In this document: one piece after another, positions 45,122 to 56,901 of the stretch
How the letters are laid out: every line of letters starts with the position of its first letter
Numbering within the stretch: position 1 is the stretch's first letter
Origin: Polytrichum commune
Taxonomy: Eukaryota > Streptophyta > Polytrichopsida > Polytrichales > Polytrichaceae
DNA: 64,000 nt
Assembly: GCA_950295325.1 (NCBI GenBank)
Contig: OX485806.1
Span: 20,274,001 to 20,338,000, forward strand
Direction: 5' to 3'
Program-made: the position numbers and the translations under genes
Notes under the pieces: generated by a model
Database searches by the model: none
What the model saw: the letters and a program-made list of their open reading frames with translations, nothing else
Told to the model about the DNA's origin: nothing

Positions 45122-45345
45122 GGGGAGAACTGGCAGTGAGTTACAGGTGAACCAGTTGAGCTTGAGAAATAACCGGTTGAAGTTCAAGACTGCAGGAAAA
45201 TGGCTGATCATTTTAGAGGAATTTATAGAAGAATATACCCCAATTTAATAAAGGAAAACTGAAGGATGTCAACATGTAACCGGTTGGACTTGCAAACACT
45301 AGGATGATCTCAACCGATTAACTTATGCCCAAAAATCTCCCCGAG
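45122..45345 (+). mobile_element. Family-D half element, opposite arm
   Basis: 'gggggagaactggc' to 'gcccaaaaatctcccc', matching the left arm and centre of 41464-41843, including 'aaccggttgaagttcaag' and 'gatgtcaacatgtaaccgg'. With 43382-43553 it forms two outward-facing arms 1.6 kb apart. Confidence 0.65.
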
Positions 45346-47029
45346 TACTGATTAGAGGTTCTTTCAGGACTTTTGCTCCTCTGAGCTCATCAACGTGGAG
45401 GGTGTTCTTGTGTTTTAGCCTCTAATTATGATACTTGGGTGAAGGGGATATCTCAGTGCACTGTAGTGTTTATGATTGGGTCCCATCAGTGGGACCTTGT
45501 GAACACTAGCTCAACCCCAGTGATATTTGGGTCTCGGTTGTTACGTCAAGTTGCGAAACATTTTTTTACCCAACATTGTGAAAGTATATATAGGTGTACG
45601 TCTGTGTGGTGGAATTACTATTCTACCCACTTTCTATGCTCAACTTTTGGGTTTTCTTGCTGCGCAATTTTGGAGGTCGCTTTTTCTCCGAACCTGCCAA
45701 GGTAACTTGGGAGAGCCTTGGAATCATCCTAGTTTATCTTATTAGATACTATGCCCTTTATTTCCAGATGTCGAAGCATGGCAATGCAGGACCCTTACAT
45801 GCTAACCGCTACCATGAGTGCGCGCGTGATGTTTACAAAAATCAAATTAAATTTGTTCGATGATCGAGTATGGAGATCACTACAAGCAGTCAAAAGTAAG
45901 GTGCATGGTGCAAAAACTGTCACTCTATTCATATTCAACTGATATAATTATTGTTTCCTTTCTTATGAATCGAAAGGGGATTGCAACACACCAAAGTACG
46001 TCCTTTTTGAACTCTTGGCATATGCAAAAGTCATAAAGGTCCAGAGTTTCATTCGTAGACGACACAAACGAACACGGACATTTAATCTTAAGGTGGTGGA
46101 CATTCTCATAATCAATATGTATTTATTGTGCAGGAATTTATGATGTTGGTTTTGGATGGGGTGTTGATTCTAACATGTTATACCTTATGTACTAGGTGGT
46201 TTGGTTTATCATGGTGGTTCTAGATCACCTCGAACAAAGCTCCCAAGACTACCATCTACTTGGTAATGATCACACATAGATTGTTATAGACCTTGTGTTG
46301 AATAGAGTTTTATTCTCATGGACCTAGTGAAAATTGCCACGTGATAGAAGTTGTTTGAGGCTTGCACAATTGTCACATAGACTATGCAATGGTCTTAGCT
46401 TGAAATTTTTAAAAATTAAAGCTAGTATTTAAAAATACTAGTGTGAATACGAGCCCGTTCACCTTATATTGATCATGGCTAGTCATGATCCAATATATGA
46501 ATTAGTGCCTTCCTTTCGGGAAGTGGGATCCGTAAATCATCGTTTCTTGTTTTCAAAGTTTTTATGATATTGAGGTGTCTTTAAGAGGTTGGCATGTTGG
46601 TTATGAGGATTTAGCTCATTTTTATCTAAGCTTGAAACCTTTGAAAGGGTTATTGTTTTCTTACTTAAGTTTATCATCTTTAGTCCTACTTTTATGTCAT
46701 GGCTTCAACTTCATTACTGCTTTTACAAGCCTAAATGTCTTGGTAAGAAAGAGCGCATAACATCTAACATCACTTTTAACTCATGAATAGCACTTAGAGT
46801 TCCTGTTTTAACAAAAGAACCTTCAGCCTGAACAATGCCTTGAATAAGATCTTATTAAAAAGATTGTGAGTCAAGCAACGGCACCAAGTTCCAAGCCTCA
46901 CTGAGGTGATGTTCAAAGTACGGTCTATATGGGATATGTATATCCTCCACACATCTTTTGACCTCAATAATATGGGGGAGGGCCCATGTGTGAATAAATT
47001 ATGTGAACCTACAAAGTTATGAATAAGTA
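45346..47029. other. Intergenic; no gene supported
   Basis: Several overlapping plus-strand frames (45439-45942) share a short patch but have no motif or consistent composition. Nothing else was recognised. Confidence 0.4.
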
Positions 47030-47249
47030 CACTAAATACTGCATTTAGTATCACTTACTATTTGGAATTATGCAATGCTATATTTATTTAATGTAGATCT
47101 CATCTTTTTGCTAACAAAGGTCAAATTGGTTGTTTGGACATTATAGAACATTAACATCATTGACTTGGTATAAAATTACATCAATAATAAGAGGATATAG
47201 CATTGCGTAACTCCCAAGTAGTAAGCGACACTAAATACAATAAATGGTG
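47030..47249 (+). mobile_element. TA-flanked MITE (family I), related in its tips to family C
   Basis: 220 bp with TA on both sides (47028-47029, 47250-47251). Inverted ends of about 55 bp: 'cactaaatactgcattta' and 'gcaatgctatat' on the left, 'atatagcattgc' and 'cgacactaaata' on the right. Tips resemble family C (cactaaata) but the interior differs. Confidence 0.75.
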
Positions 47250-47879
47250 TAGTGTGTTCATTTAAATTCTCTTACCATCATAGAACCTTCTATTGATAGG
47301 TGGCATGAGCATGTAGGCAAGAGGCTCTTCATTTATGTATTCGTGTATCTATCTATTTATTTGTCTTCATTTACTTGAATACATGGAGAGGAAAGTCCAT
47401 AAGAAGGAGAAGAAACTTCCTTTAGTTTTTTGGCCGGTCCTTTTTGGGTGTCCATTAATACGTGGGAGCGTGCCCCTCAAGTTAGGTGTTCTTCAATGTG
47501 GTTGCGTCCTTGACTCTCTTTTTCCTTTAAATTTAGATTCTAAAAAAATTGGAGAGTGAAACCCTTGTATAATAGAATTTAAGAGCCACGCTAAAACCAT
47601 GTATGGCAGAAACTTCAGGACAATGTAGATTGAACCCATGATGGGCCGTAAGAAAACTGAATTTTCGTATTTGTGTGGGTATAAGATGTGTGGCCTTTTT
47701 TTGAGCAATACAATTGCACTGACAATTTTGGTTGATACACCAAATTGTCTCATATTGTTAGTGATCACAAATTACACGCGTTATCCTTTTAAAGTTTTGG
47801 AGTGGGAGTTGAGATGTCAAAGTTATAGCATGTCAAAGTGAAGATTTTAATTTTTTTTTTTGGTTTTTGTAATGATTAC

Positions 47880-48070
47880 AAAGACCTTCCCAATTATGTT
47901 CATCATTAAGCCTAGAATGATATCTATATTTTGAGGACATAGTTCAATCTCAAATTCGTAACACACGTGTTTTTGGTGTTCATCCTTAACTATAAAGCTT
48001 GCAGTATATCACTCAAACATAAAGGCTTGCAACTAAGAAGAATGATCTCCTGAGGTCCACATATATACCT
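47880..48070. repeat. Dispersed repeat family E, copy
   Basis: 'ccttcccaattatgttcatc', 'cctagaatgatatcta', 'cacgtgtttttggtgttcat' and 'cactcaaacataaagg' follow the family order. Confidence 0.55.
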
Positions 48071-48250
48071 AGAGGTTTTGTGACATGGCTCAAGTCAATT
48101 GATGAGAGTTCAATGTGTGTGCCCTTGTGAGATACAGAGAGACAATCAGCTAAGGTCTTCAGCCTTCCAAAGCGAACTACTTTAATTGAGTAGTTTATCA
48201 GTTATGCTTTAAGGAAACCTTTAGAATAGTCTCTTTGTTGCCTAAAAGTA

Positions 48251-49790
48251 CAGCCTCACCTCTATAATACGACACTCGATTATACAACACCTCGACTATA
48301 TGACACATTTCCCTTCGATCAAACTTTCTAGTGTTGATTTATCTCAACCTTGCCACTACGACGCTTTTAGTAATATGACGTTTTTAGGCATGATTTGTTG
48401 TATTATAGAGGTGATTAGTATTCATGAGACCCACACTAAGAATCCGCCTTGGGATCAGGGAGTTGTTCCAAGTACAGAAGCAATTGGAAGGAGAACATGA
48501 ATCATGATCATTAGTGGGTTAGTTTACCTTAACCCAAGTTATTGTTTTATACCTTGGTTCTAGAGTAGATGTTGCACCTTTAAATCTTTGGGAATTATAG
48601 GTGGAGGTTGAAGCAGAACTAAGAAGATTCACATAGGTGCGGCTTAAAGAATGGAACCATAGGCCTATTAGCTGGGGGAGCCTTTTCAATCTATAAGTTT
48701 AACCTCAACTCCCTGTTTTTTAAGTAGGTGTTACAAATATCTTCCCGAGTTTTGATTGAAGGTTGGGTGGAGGTGGCTTACACTAAGTGGTAGGTGAGAG
48801 TCGGCGAAGGTGTTTGAAGGGTAGAGGTTTTGTTAATCAGGAAGACTATTGGTGGAGTTAGGGGAATTCATTCATGTGTATTGAAAGGGTCTGTTGGTAG
48901 GTTTTTGATTCTTGGTAACATCTTTGGTGGGGATAATTTAGGTTAGAGTTTTGGTGGTGAGGCGGTGTTTGGTATTTGGAGGAAATTGAGTTGACTTAGA
49001 AATTTGGGGTATGAGGACTCCTCTCCTCTCCATATTTGGTTGAGTTTCAGAGTTGGGATGGGAAGTGATAATGCTGATGATTCAAATGATGCAGTAATAT
49101 TTTCTTGAATCTTGCGATTGATTGATGGATTGCAGCGGTTGAGGTCAATCTTGCAGCCTAGGTTTAACTTGAATGGTGTGATGGGTTTAGGGTTTGTTGA
49201 AGACATGGTTGAGTTGGTGGATTTGGCATGGGGTAGAGAAGTCAAATGACACTTAGATTTGAATGGAAAGCCAATGGAGGGGAATGATGTGGATGACCAA
49301 CTAGTACCAATAGTTAAGCTTCTCAAGCTCGTGGGTAGGCCCAATTACAATCAAATTTTCCAATGAAGCATTATTCTGAGTTTTTAATTGCAGATGTGAT
49401 GAACATGCAACCTTTAATGGATAAATTGAACAAGGTTCCAACATCAACAAATCATCAAGAGACAATAGATTCTTACTTTCGTAGTGTGTGATATGGTGAA
49501 GACGTCATCATGGAAAGATTAGCGATTCCAAACTCCATATGGTGTGATGTTGTGAACATATTTCTTCAATATAACATGTTCTTTTAAACTTTTGTATCCT
49601 CATTGTGTACTATACAAAATGACATTTTACACCGAAATAAGCCATTTTACATTGAAATAGGACATTTTCTTGGAAACCCTTGATAGTATGACATTTGAGG
49701 CCAAAATGTCATATTACCGAGAATACAACCCTTGGATAATACAACACTTTCTTGCACAAGCAAACATGTCATATTAAAGAGGGAGAACAT
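48251..49790 (+). mobile_element. pogo/Tigger-like element remnant
   Basis: The left end cagcctcacctctataatac and the reversed right end match over 'ccctct.taata.gaca' at the same offset, with TA on both sides (48249-48250, 49791-49792). CTCTATAATACGACA-type ends are typical of plant pogo-like elements. Further 'tatgacatt'/'tatgacac' motifs repeat inside both ends. Near the right end (about 49395-49490) a plus frame reads QETIDSYFRSV before a stop; a short hydrophobic/aromatic tail of this kind is seen at the C-terminus of some pogo transposases, but this is weak. The DDE core was not found. Confidence 0.5.
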
Positions 49791-49792
49791 TA

Positions 49793-50694
49793 GTTAGCTT
49801 CTCAAGGCCTAGAAGGCTTCAAATTTGGATTATATATTTATTGTTTGTTTGTTTGTTTAGTTCATTCCATAGTTTGACTTATAAGAGCATGTTCACAGGT
49901 TGTGTAGCAAACTGAAAATCTTTTTAGGGCCCTTTTTTTAGTTTCTTTCCGACATCCCTATTAGCTATATTTCTCAAACCCAAGGGTTCTACAACCAAAT
50001 GCCATGGGATTGCCCTTAAAGGGTTTATGGCTAACATGTACCCCTTGCGGTGGGATTAGCCTATGAGGCTAAGGCTAGATGCATTGTTAACATCCACAAA
50101 CTCCATAAGTAATCATCCACAACATCCATGCAATTTCATCCACTGTAACATGTTGGTCTTCTCAACTGCAATCCCACGGTTTCATCCACATCATCCGTAC
50201 TATACTGTAGAGTTTTAAGCATTAACCACACATGAATTGCTCATTAGCCATCCTTTCAAATCGAGTGGTGCCTTTATGGTGCCTTTTTTTGAAGTAAAGT
50301 TTTACCAAGATGACAAAACCTTTTCGAATGTGTTGAGGGTAAGCATTTAGGGCAATGAAGTTAGAGAAGAGGGTGGAACACTATGACAAGATCAATAGAT
50401 TCTATGGTCTACATATAGTTTTGGGTTAGATGTTTTGGTTTATTACCTGTTACCTAATTGAAAACATCTTCTTGTTTGAACATGTATGTAGTACACATTG
50501 AAATAGCATATCATATCATACATGTATACAAGGTTCATGGGGAGTTTATGGTTTAGGATATCTCATCATCTACATATTTTGTGTTCCATTTCCCTCATAT
50601 TTCATCTTTCCTTCCTTCTTCTTATTTTGTGGGCTTTCTTATTGAATTGATAGTAATGGTTTATTATGGTTATGACTATTGTCAAGCTTAGTTA
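49793..50694. other. Intergenic, possibly 5' part of a PIF/Harbinger element
   Basis: No motif is visible. The stretch directly precedes the PIF transposase remains, and a 'tgtcaagcttag' at about 50682-50693 could be a splice acceptor for its coding exon. Confidence 0.3.
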
Positions 50695-52659
50695 GAGGAG
50701 GCTCTAAATGATGATCATGATGAGGATCACTTTGCCCGACAAATGGTGGATGCATTTGCTGAGATGGTTCAAGAGTTGTATGATGGCAATTATGGGGCAT
50801 CTTCTAGCCATCACAGTGGTTTTGTGGTAGGAAAACGTGGAAATATAGATGGGGAGAGAGTGCTAGACATCAAAAACTCATGAGAAACTACTTCAATGAT
50901 CCCCCTCACCATCTGAATGATAAGTTTAAAAGAAGGTTTTTTATGCGTAGATCTTTGTTCACACGTATCATAAGAGTTGTGTGTGAGCAAGATGTGTGAG
51001 CAAGATGTGTATTTTACACAATGAAATGATGCTACATATCCATTGGGATTATCCACAAAGCATATTTTCATTGCTATTATAAGGATGCATGGTTATTGGG
51101 TGGTTTCTGATTTTTTGGATGATTATTGATGCGTGTGTGGGTCTACCATTGATGAGAGCATGTAAAGGTTTTGTATTGTTGTGAGAGAGTGTTTCGAGTC
51201 CAAATATTTGAAACAACCTACCCATGTTGATATCCTGTGTCAAATGAACATTAATGAAGGGAGAGGATGGCCTAACATGTTTGCTAGACTAGATTGTATG
51301 CACTGGAGGTGGAAGAATTGTCCCACCTCCTAGGTAGGACAATATGTGAACAAGTTGGGCCATAAGTCAATTGTGCTAGAGGTTGTGATTGACCTGGGGA
51401 TGGATTCTTCATATAATTTATGAACTAATGTGAGTGTAAGAAGGGGTATTAATTGAGGCATCAACAAACATGGTATACATAAGGGAGAGGTTTTTTTTTT
51501 TTTTTTTTTTTTTCAATCGTGTGTACATTAAGAAAAGGTATTAAGAATCTTGAAGTAAAGGTAAATGTACAAAAGGAGGCCTTAAGGTTTAGAGAATTTT
51601 TTGATAAAAAAATGTGTTAGTTTCATCCAATTTTCATTTTCACCCATTGTGGTCATATGAAAATAGTCCTCAATAACTACCTTCTCCATTTTTGTGAGGG
51701 TTTGCATTTGGATTCTAGGTTTTACAAAGTGGAGGCTCTTGGAGTGCTCATGGGCTCCTTTGTGGTCAACTTATTGTGTTCTTGTCTTTGATTTTTGATG
51801 CAATTGTTGAGTTACGTGCTATGGATGAAAACAATGTTCAGTGTTTTTCTTATTGGAAAAGAAAATTCAAATTTACAAGTAATAAAATCTCATTTAATAC
51901 ACGATTTTTATTTTGTAAATGTAGTGGAGGCATTTATGATATTAAATGAAAAGCCGAGTATAAGTAGATGAGTCCATTTTCTAACTTGTTGTTAGTACAT
52001 ATACATTTCTTTTTCTCCATAAAGTCCCCATATAGGGGATTTCATTTCATAGTAATGCACACACGCCATTGAGGTTTCCACCCTTGGCATAGTTGATCAA
52101 TCATTATGGATTTGGCATGCATATTTTGGTGTGTTGGGATCCAACAATGCTTTGAACATTTTAGAGAGGTCCTCACTAATGATAGATATTCTAAGTGGAC
52201 GAGGTGACAATATTAGCTTCAAGGGGAATGGATTTGTTTGTAATAAATACTATCATTTGACCAATGGTATCTACCCACACTGGAGTTGTTTTGTTCAAAC
52301 CATTCATGAAACACAAGATGAAAAGAGAAAGTGCTTTGCTAAAAAGCAAGAGGCAACAAGGAAAGATGTGGAGAGAACTTTTGGTGTGTTGCATGCTTGG
52401 TGGGCCATAATCCAAAATCCAAAAAAACAATAGAAAATTGAAACACTTCATAACATAATAAAATCATGCATCCTAATGCATAACATGATTGTGGATGATG
52501 AACAACACTATGACCTCAAACTTTCACACAACCCCGATTGCACAAGCCTCTTCTTTGAAGAATGAGCTATCGTGAATTTGAGCAAGGACCATTCAATCTG
52601 AGGATGTTGACATTTTTTATAACCTCCGTGACGATCTCATAGAACACCATTGGAAATGA
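50695..52659 (+). pseudogene. PIF/Harbinger transposase, broken by stops and by an inserted element
   Basis: Read across three frames, the order of plant PIF transposases is kept: an acidic start (EEALNDDHDEDHFARQMVDA), RNYFNDPPHH and FKRRFFMRRSLFTRI, GWPNMFARLDCMHWRWKNCPT (first catalytic Asp, about 51292), then, after the insertion at 51393-52088, LWIWHAYFG, GSNNALNILERS, YYHLTNGIYPHW, RKDVERTFGVL (catalytic Glu), ILMHNMIVDDE and a final NLRDDLIEHHWK before TGA 52657. The second catalytic Asp, normally in GS-ND-NVL, is Ala here. Several stop codons and frameshifts, plus the 696-bp insertion, make it inactive. Such enzymes cut and paste PIF and Tourist elements; working copies elsewhere could move the Tourist-like elements near 17 kb. 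The PIF terminal repeats were not found. Confidence 0.85.
51393..52088 (+). mobile_element. Family-B hAT-type element inside PIF transposase
   Basis: Begins cctggggatggattcttcat and ends ccacccttggc. The interior follows the reference copy at 4579-5299, including an enlarged T run of about 29 bases at 51489-51513. Removing it plus an 8-bp stretch rejoins the PIF reading frame (VVID then QSLWIW). The presumed duplications gtgattga and atagttga differ at three of eight positions, so it is old. About 12 bases near the right end are deleted compared with the reference. Confidence 0.85.
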
Positions 52660-52799
52660 TGCAAACAAATATATGAAGACAATGAATATGGATATTGACG
52701 AGTTTAGCTTTTTTATGTGTGGATAGTACATAGCCAATTGTTTATATTTGTTATAATATACTCTTGAAGTTAATTCTTTTGTAATTCTTTTGTATTTTT

Positions 52800-52975
52800 T
52801 TTTGGCCTCAAGGCAACCATTTTATTATGGGGGCAACGATTTTTCCAATGGGGCAATGTTTTCTCCTATTGGGCAACCATATTTTCCTTGGAGGCATGAC
52901 ATTTTTCTTGTGGACAACCCATTTTTTTGGGGCAGCCTATTTTCCTTTTGGACAACCATTTTCAGCAAGGTTAAT
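52800..52975. repeat. Degenerate minisatellite
   Basis: About five imperfect units of roughly 30-35 bp share 'ggggcaaccattttcc'-like cores (gcaacgatttttccaatgg, gcaaccatattttccttgg, gacaaccatttt). Confidence 0.6.
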
Positions 52976-53360
52976 GGCAAAATGTTGTTGGGCTGTTGTG
53001 TTTTGCAAGATTTGAGCTTTCATACGCATAGCTCTAGCCATTTCTAAGGATGCTTGCACTTGAGCATGTGCAGCTTGTTCATGTGTCTTCCCATCCCCTA
53101 GATCCACTTTTGCTTGCTTGGCATTGGGAGGTCACTTGCTCTTGCTGCTTGAAGTTTGAGGTTGGCAAGTCACACTTACATTCCAAATGGATTCCTCCCA
53201 CAACTTCACTCTCCATCGTTGAATCACTAGGGCAACTAGAGCATCAACAAACGATTCTTCTTTAGAGGTACGAGAGTCCTCACAAATCGTTTCGGAGCTC
53301 CACCCAACATGGCACCTCCCGCAATAATCCAAGCCTTTGGGATTCTTCAATTGATACAAA
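52960..53360 (-). pseudogene. Possible second ORF of the PIF element, minus strand
   Basis: On the minus strand, convergent with the transposase, a frame reads EESFVDALVALVIQRWRVKL, then a stop, then QAKVDLGDGKTHEQAAHAQV and MARAMRMKAQILQNTTAQQH. The Gln/Ala/Met-rich helical end resembles the tails of PIF-associated second proteins, which help the transposase bind DNA. The Myb-like core is not visible. The identification rests mainly on position. Confidence 0.3.
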
Positions 53361-53657
53361 TGTCAATACTAGGGATTGTGCTTTGAAGGGTTTGAAGTTG
53401 TTCAAGTCTACCAAATAGAAGTTGGGTTTGCCACCCGGTGTTGATTGCAACTCACATCACTAACAAAGTAAGCTACTCAATTTTTAATCCTAACATTTGA
53501 GTTAAGAAAACATGCATTGAGGATTCCTTGAAATTTGCTAAGTATGGTGTGGCTCATACCACATCTGTTCTGGAGACTAACTGCCTTGCTTCCCAATGGC
53601 ACATTACTAGATTGCCCCCCAGCTCAATGAGAAGATGTTTGGCAATGCAAGCTGATA

Positions 53658-54314
53658 TTGGGACTTTGTGCAATGCAAAATCATGAACTAGCAAACATGG
53701 GCACTCTTGCTTCGACTTCCAGGGGGTTGACAAAGGAACTTGGCTCTACGAACAATGTGGTGCATGATTTTTGGTTCTACTCTGACAACATGAAACATTG
53801 TGAGAGTGGCAACAAGAAGAAATATGTTGTAGACTGGCCTATAGCATCCAAAACCTGGCCGGTGAAGACATGTATCATTCTCTCAGAGGGAGAGGTGTTG
53901 GTGCTCGAAGACACTGGGTTCCAATTGCAGCAAAAGGAGGCCCTCTTTCCGCGTCAAAGGCTATCAACAATTGCAACACTACCAATATTCCATTTGCCAC
54001 CAAATATGGATGCCTACCCAACTTCCAGGTTGTTGAAGGTAGTGCGTCACAATCCAATAGCAACCACAATAAATCACAAAAACAAATGGGAGAGAGTTGG
54101 ACTTATGGATGGTCACTATGTGGTTGGAATAATTGCCATTCCATATCCTAAATTTGGAGTGATAATTAACATCATTTGTAAGAAAGATAACTCTACCATG
54201 TCACAATTGGTGATATCCGGCATTGCACATGCCCAAAATTCACAAAATGTCATCTTAGGCTTTGGGAAAGAGAGGGAAATGGGTGTACTACAAACATCTA
54301 TACTATGTGTTTAG
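53658..54314 (+). CDS. 218-codon ORF, unknown
   Basis: This is the longest anonymous frame in the window. It has protein-like stretches (WFYSDNMKHCESGNKKKYVV, PVKTCIILSEGEVLVLEDTG, VGLMDGHYVVGIIAIPYPK) but no domain I recognise, no signal peptide and no clear membrane segment. An overlapping frame (53870-54151) also looks gene-like, suggesting a frameshifted remnant. It directly follows PIF remains, so a transposon-borne gene is plausible. Confidence 0.3.
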   Translation: MGLCAMQNHELANMGTLASTSRGLTKELGSTNNVVHDFWFYSDNMKHCESGNKKKYVVDWPIASKTWPVKTCIILSEGEVLVLEDTGFQLQQKEALFPRQRLSTIATLPIFHLPPNMDAYPTSRLLKVVRHNPIATTINHKNKWERVGLMDGHYVVGIIAIPYPKFGVIINIICKKDNSTMSQLVISGIAHAQNSQNVILGFGKEREMGVLQTSILCV

Positions 54315-55817
54315 ATTTGTGTGCGAGGTGGATTACGACAAAGGTAAGTTCATTCACGCTCTTATGTTCACCTACAACGAGGTCATGTGACGACTTGAAC
54401 TTGTTGGTATTGTAGAGTGTGAGTAAGCTCCCAAGTGTTGTGTTGAGCCCCAAGTTTGACAATGTCAGGAAGTGACATGTATTGGTGTGGATTTCTATAA
54501 TAAAAATCCACAATAAATTGATAGTTTTTTGAAGTGACCATGGTAATAGGCCCCCTTGCCCTTTCGTTTAGTTTTTTTAATATGTTGTTATTGAAACCTT
54601 GGGAAATTGGAATTGCATGAGTGTCAAATTTAAAGTATGAACCCTAAGATATTGCACGCTTATTAAATTTGGTTTCATTGCTTGCATATTACCACTCACC
54701 GCTCATGTGTTACGTCTCGTTGCTCATTGCTCATTGCATATTGCTCATGTCTTAGCTTCCCTTGATCTTTGACATCCTTAAAATGCCTCACGGTTCCACT
54801 CAAAACATCACAAATTCAGGGTTTGAAATGAGAAGCCATCTAATTTCACACTTGAAATATGCTAGACAAACCTCAAGGAAGATATTGGATCATGTCGTTT
54901 GCTACAGTCCACTACACCTAAATTACTTTCCACAAAATCTTGAACCCCCCCCCCCCCACTTTGGTTCCGAGCATGGGGTCCTCATAGACAAACATTAAAT
55001 ATTCAAAAGAAGAATTATTCTTAAATATCTCTACACACACACATATAGTGACTGATTCTAAAAAAAACTCAACGAAAGTGCCTTATTGCAAAAATGAAGT
55101 TTTATTTAATTTAGGGATACCATGAAGATAAATGTTCATGATGCATTTATTAAAATGAACACTTCTTGAAAATAACTCTTAGAATGATTATATCCCAAAA
55201 TAAACATCCTTGGCATATACTTTAAACTTCACGTCCGATTGGGAAGAAATTTTTTCCCAAGTCTAGAAGTTGAAGAATGAGCTAATTGTTGGCAATGTGT
55301 GGGTGGCTTGTCAACCTTGCAAAAATTGCATCAAGGGACATTTATGCCATCCACTACCGTAGCTCTCTAGCAGCTTGGGCAGAAAATAATTAAGTTTGAA
55401 GGTGCCTAAATTTTTGGGAAATTGATTTGATTGAGTGTCTCAAAAAAAAAAATTAAAAATTAAAAAAAAAAAAATCCAAGAGTGCCTGAAAATCACAATA
55501 ATGCAAGTGACATTTACTAGAATCCAACAAAGTAGCCTCAAATAACTTCACCAAGTGACATACAAGTGAAAGACAAACTTTAGGGTAAGGAATGTTGGTT
55601 TAGAGAAGTGTTTAGGTTAATCGTAGCCGCCATAGATGAAATTAGGAAAACCATCCATGAATTATAAAAGTGACTTGGATGAATGTCTATCTTATTTTTA
55701 ATTACTTTTTTAATCTACCCAATTTTAGGATATTATTTCTTGGGTTGCCTAAGTTACTTTCGCACTTTAATTAATTATTAGGCAGAAAGGTGCCCAACCT
55801 GCTAGAGAGCTATGGTA
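54315..55817. other. Intergenic; C run and A-rich tracts, no gene seen
   Basis: A C run of about 13 lies at 54946-54958 without the subterminal signature of family A. A-rich tracts lie at 55441-55475. The frames are short and featureless. Confidence 0.4.
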
Positions 55818-56170
55818 CATGTTATATTATATTTAGTAGACCACCAATCCTATTCATCTTGCTCAATACTATTTCAAAAACGCATGTGTAATTTCACCAA
55901 CACTAAGTGTAAACCTAACATCATTTATCATTATGTATTTGAGCATTATACATTTACAATCTTGCAATGACCGTCACTTACGAAGTGGTTTCTCAACCAA
56001 ATTGCAATCATCCATGACAATATTTCATTATAGAAATGTCAGGATGTAGAATATACCAAACTAAAAGTGGATGAACCAAACGTAAGTGGGGATGACAACA
56101 ATATAAACTACTATTCATAAGGAGTGTCATTAGAAAAGTTACCACAATGACATAAACTACCATTTTAGTG
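55818..56170 (+). mobile_element. Stowaway-like element (family C), copy 4 (diverged)
   Basis: TA on both sides (55816-55817, 56171-56172). The tips are degraded, but interior blocks match the other copies: 'caccaacactaagtgtaaac', 'caatcatccatgacaatatt', 'aaaagttaccacaatgacat'. About 60 bp near 56040-56105 are private to this copy. Confidence 0.75.
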
Positions 56171-56352
56171 TAGTTTGTGCATCATGAAATAATCAAAGTC
56201 TTGCTTTGCATCTTGGTTTGAAGATTTTAATGTCATGGGACTACAGTAGGTTGAAAGCAAGATGGGCAAAAATTGCCCAATAATTAATTTGTTTTGGAAA
56301 AGGAACTTAGGTGCTTTGTAAAAATATTTATGAAAAATTAGGTAAATATGTA

Positions 56353-56354
<2 letters not shown>

Positions 56355-56387
<33 letters not shown>
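56355..56387. repeat. (AG)n microsatellite
   Basis: About 16 uninterrupted AG units. Confidence 0.95.
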
Positions 56388-56389
<2 letters not shown>

Positions 56390-56528
56390 AACACTTTCCC
56401 CACACTTTTGTAACAGACTCCATTTTCCTCAAGTTATCAAGCCTCTTGATTTTGAGATGTTCAGTTTGTAACACATGAATGTCAACTTCACTCCATGTGA
56501 ATAATAAAGTGAATGCACGTGGTAGGTA

Positions 56529-56899
56529 CACTAAATATGATATTTAGTTTCACCAATTCTAATTGTCTTACTCAATACTAATTATTAACCATGATATAGT
56601 GTCACCAACACTACATGTTAGCCCAACATTAATTGTCATTTCTTGTACATTTTTGGGGGATTATAGATTTACAGTGTTGCACTCACTATCACTTACCAAG
56701 TGATTTTCCTCCAAATTTCAATCATCCATGACAATATTTCATCACAAGTTGTTGACAAGAGAAGGCATGGTTTTAAGCCATGGATGAACTAATTCATCAT
56801 CCATGACAATATTTGTTCATTTATTCATAGGAAGTGTCGTCTGAAAAGTTACCACAATGACATTAAATACCATATGACACTAAATGTCTATATTTAGTG
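56529..56899 (+). mobile_element. Stowaway-like element (family C), copy 3
   Basis: 371 bp, starting cactaaatatgatatttag and ending ctatatttagtg, TA on both sides (56527-56528, 56900-56901). It aligns with copy 1 (18918-19289) over the full length, including 'tcatcacaagttgttgacaa' and 'gttaccacaatgacattaaa'. Confidence 0.88.
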
Positions 56900-56901
56900 T
56901 A

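Noticed and set aside
48943-49344. 133-codon minus-strand frame as a gene
   Set aside because: No motif, and it lies inside the pogo-like element; could be captured sequence but there is no evidence for a protein.
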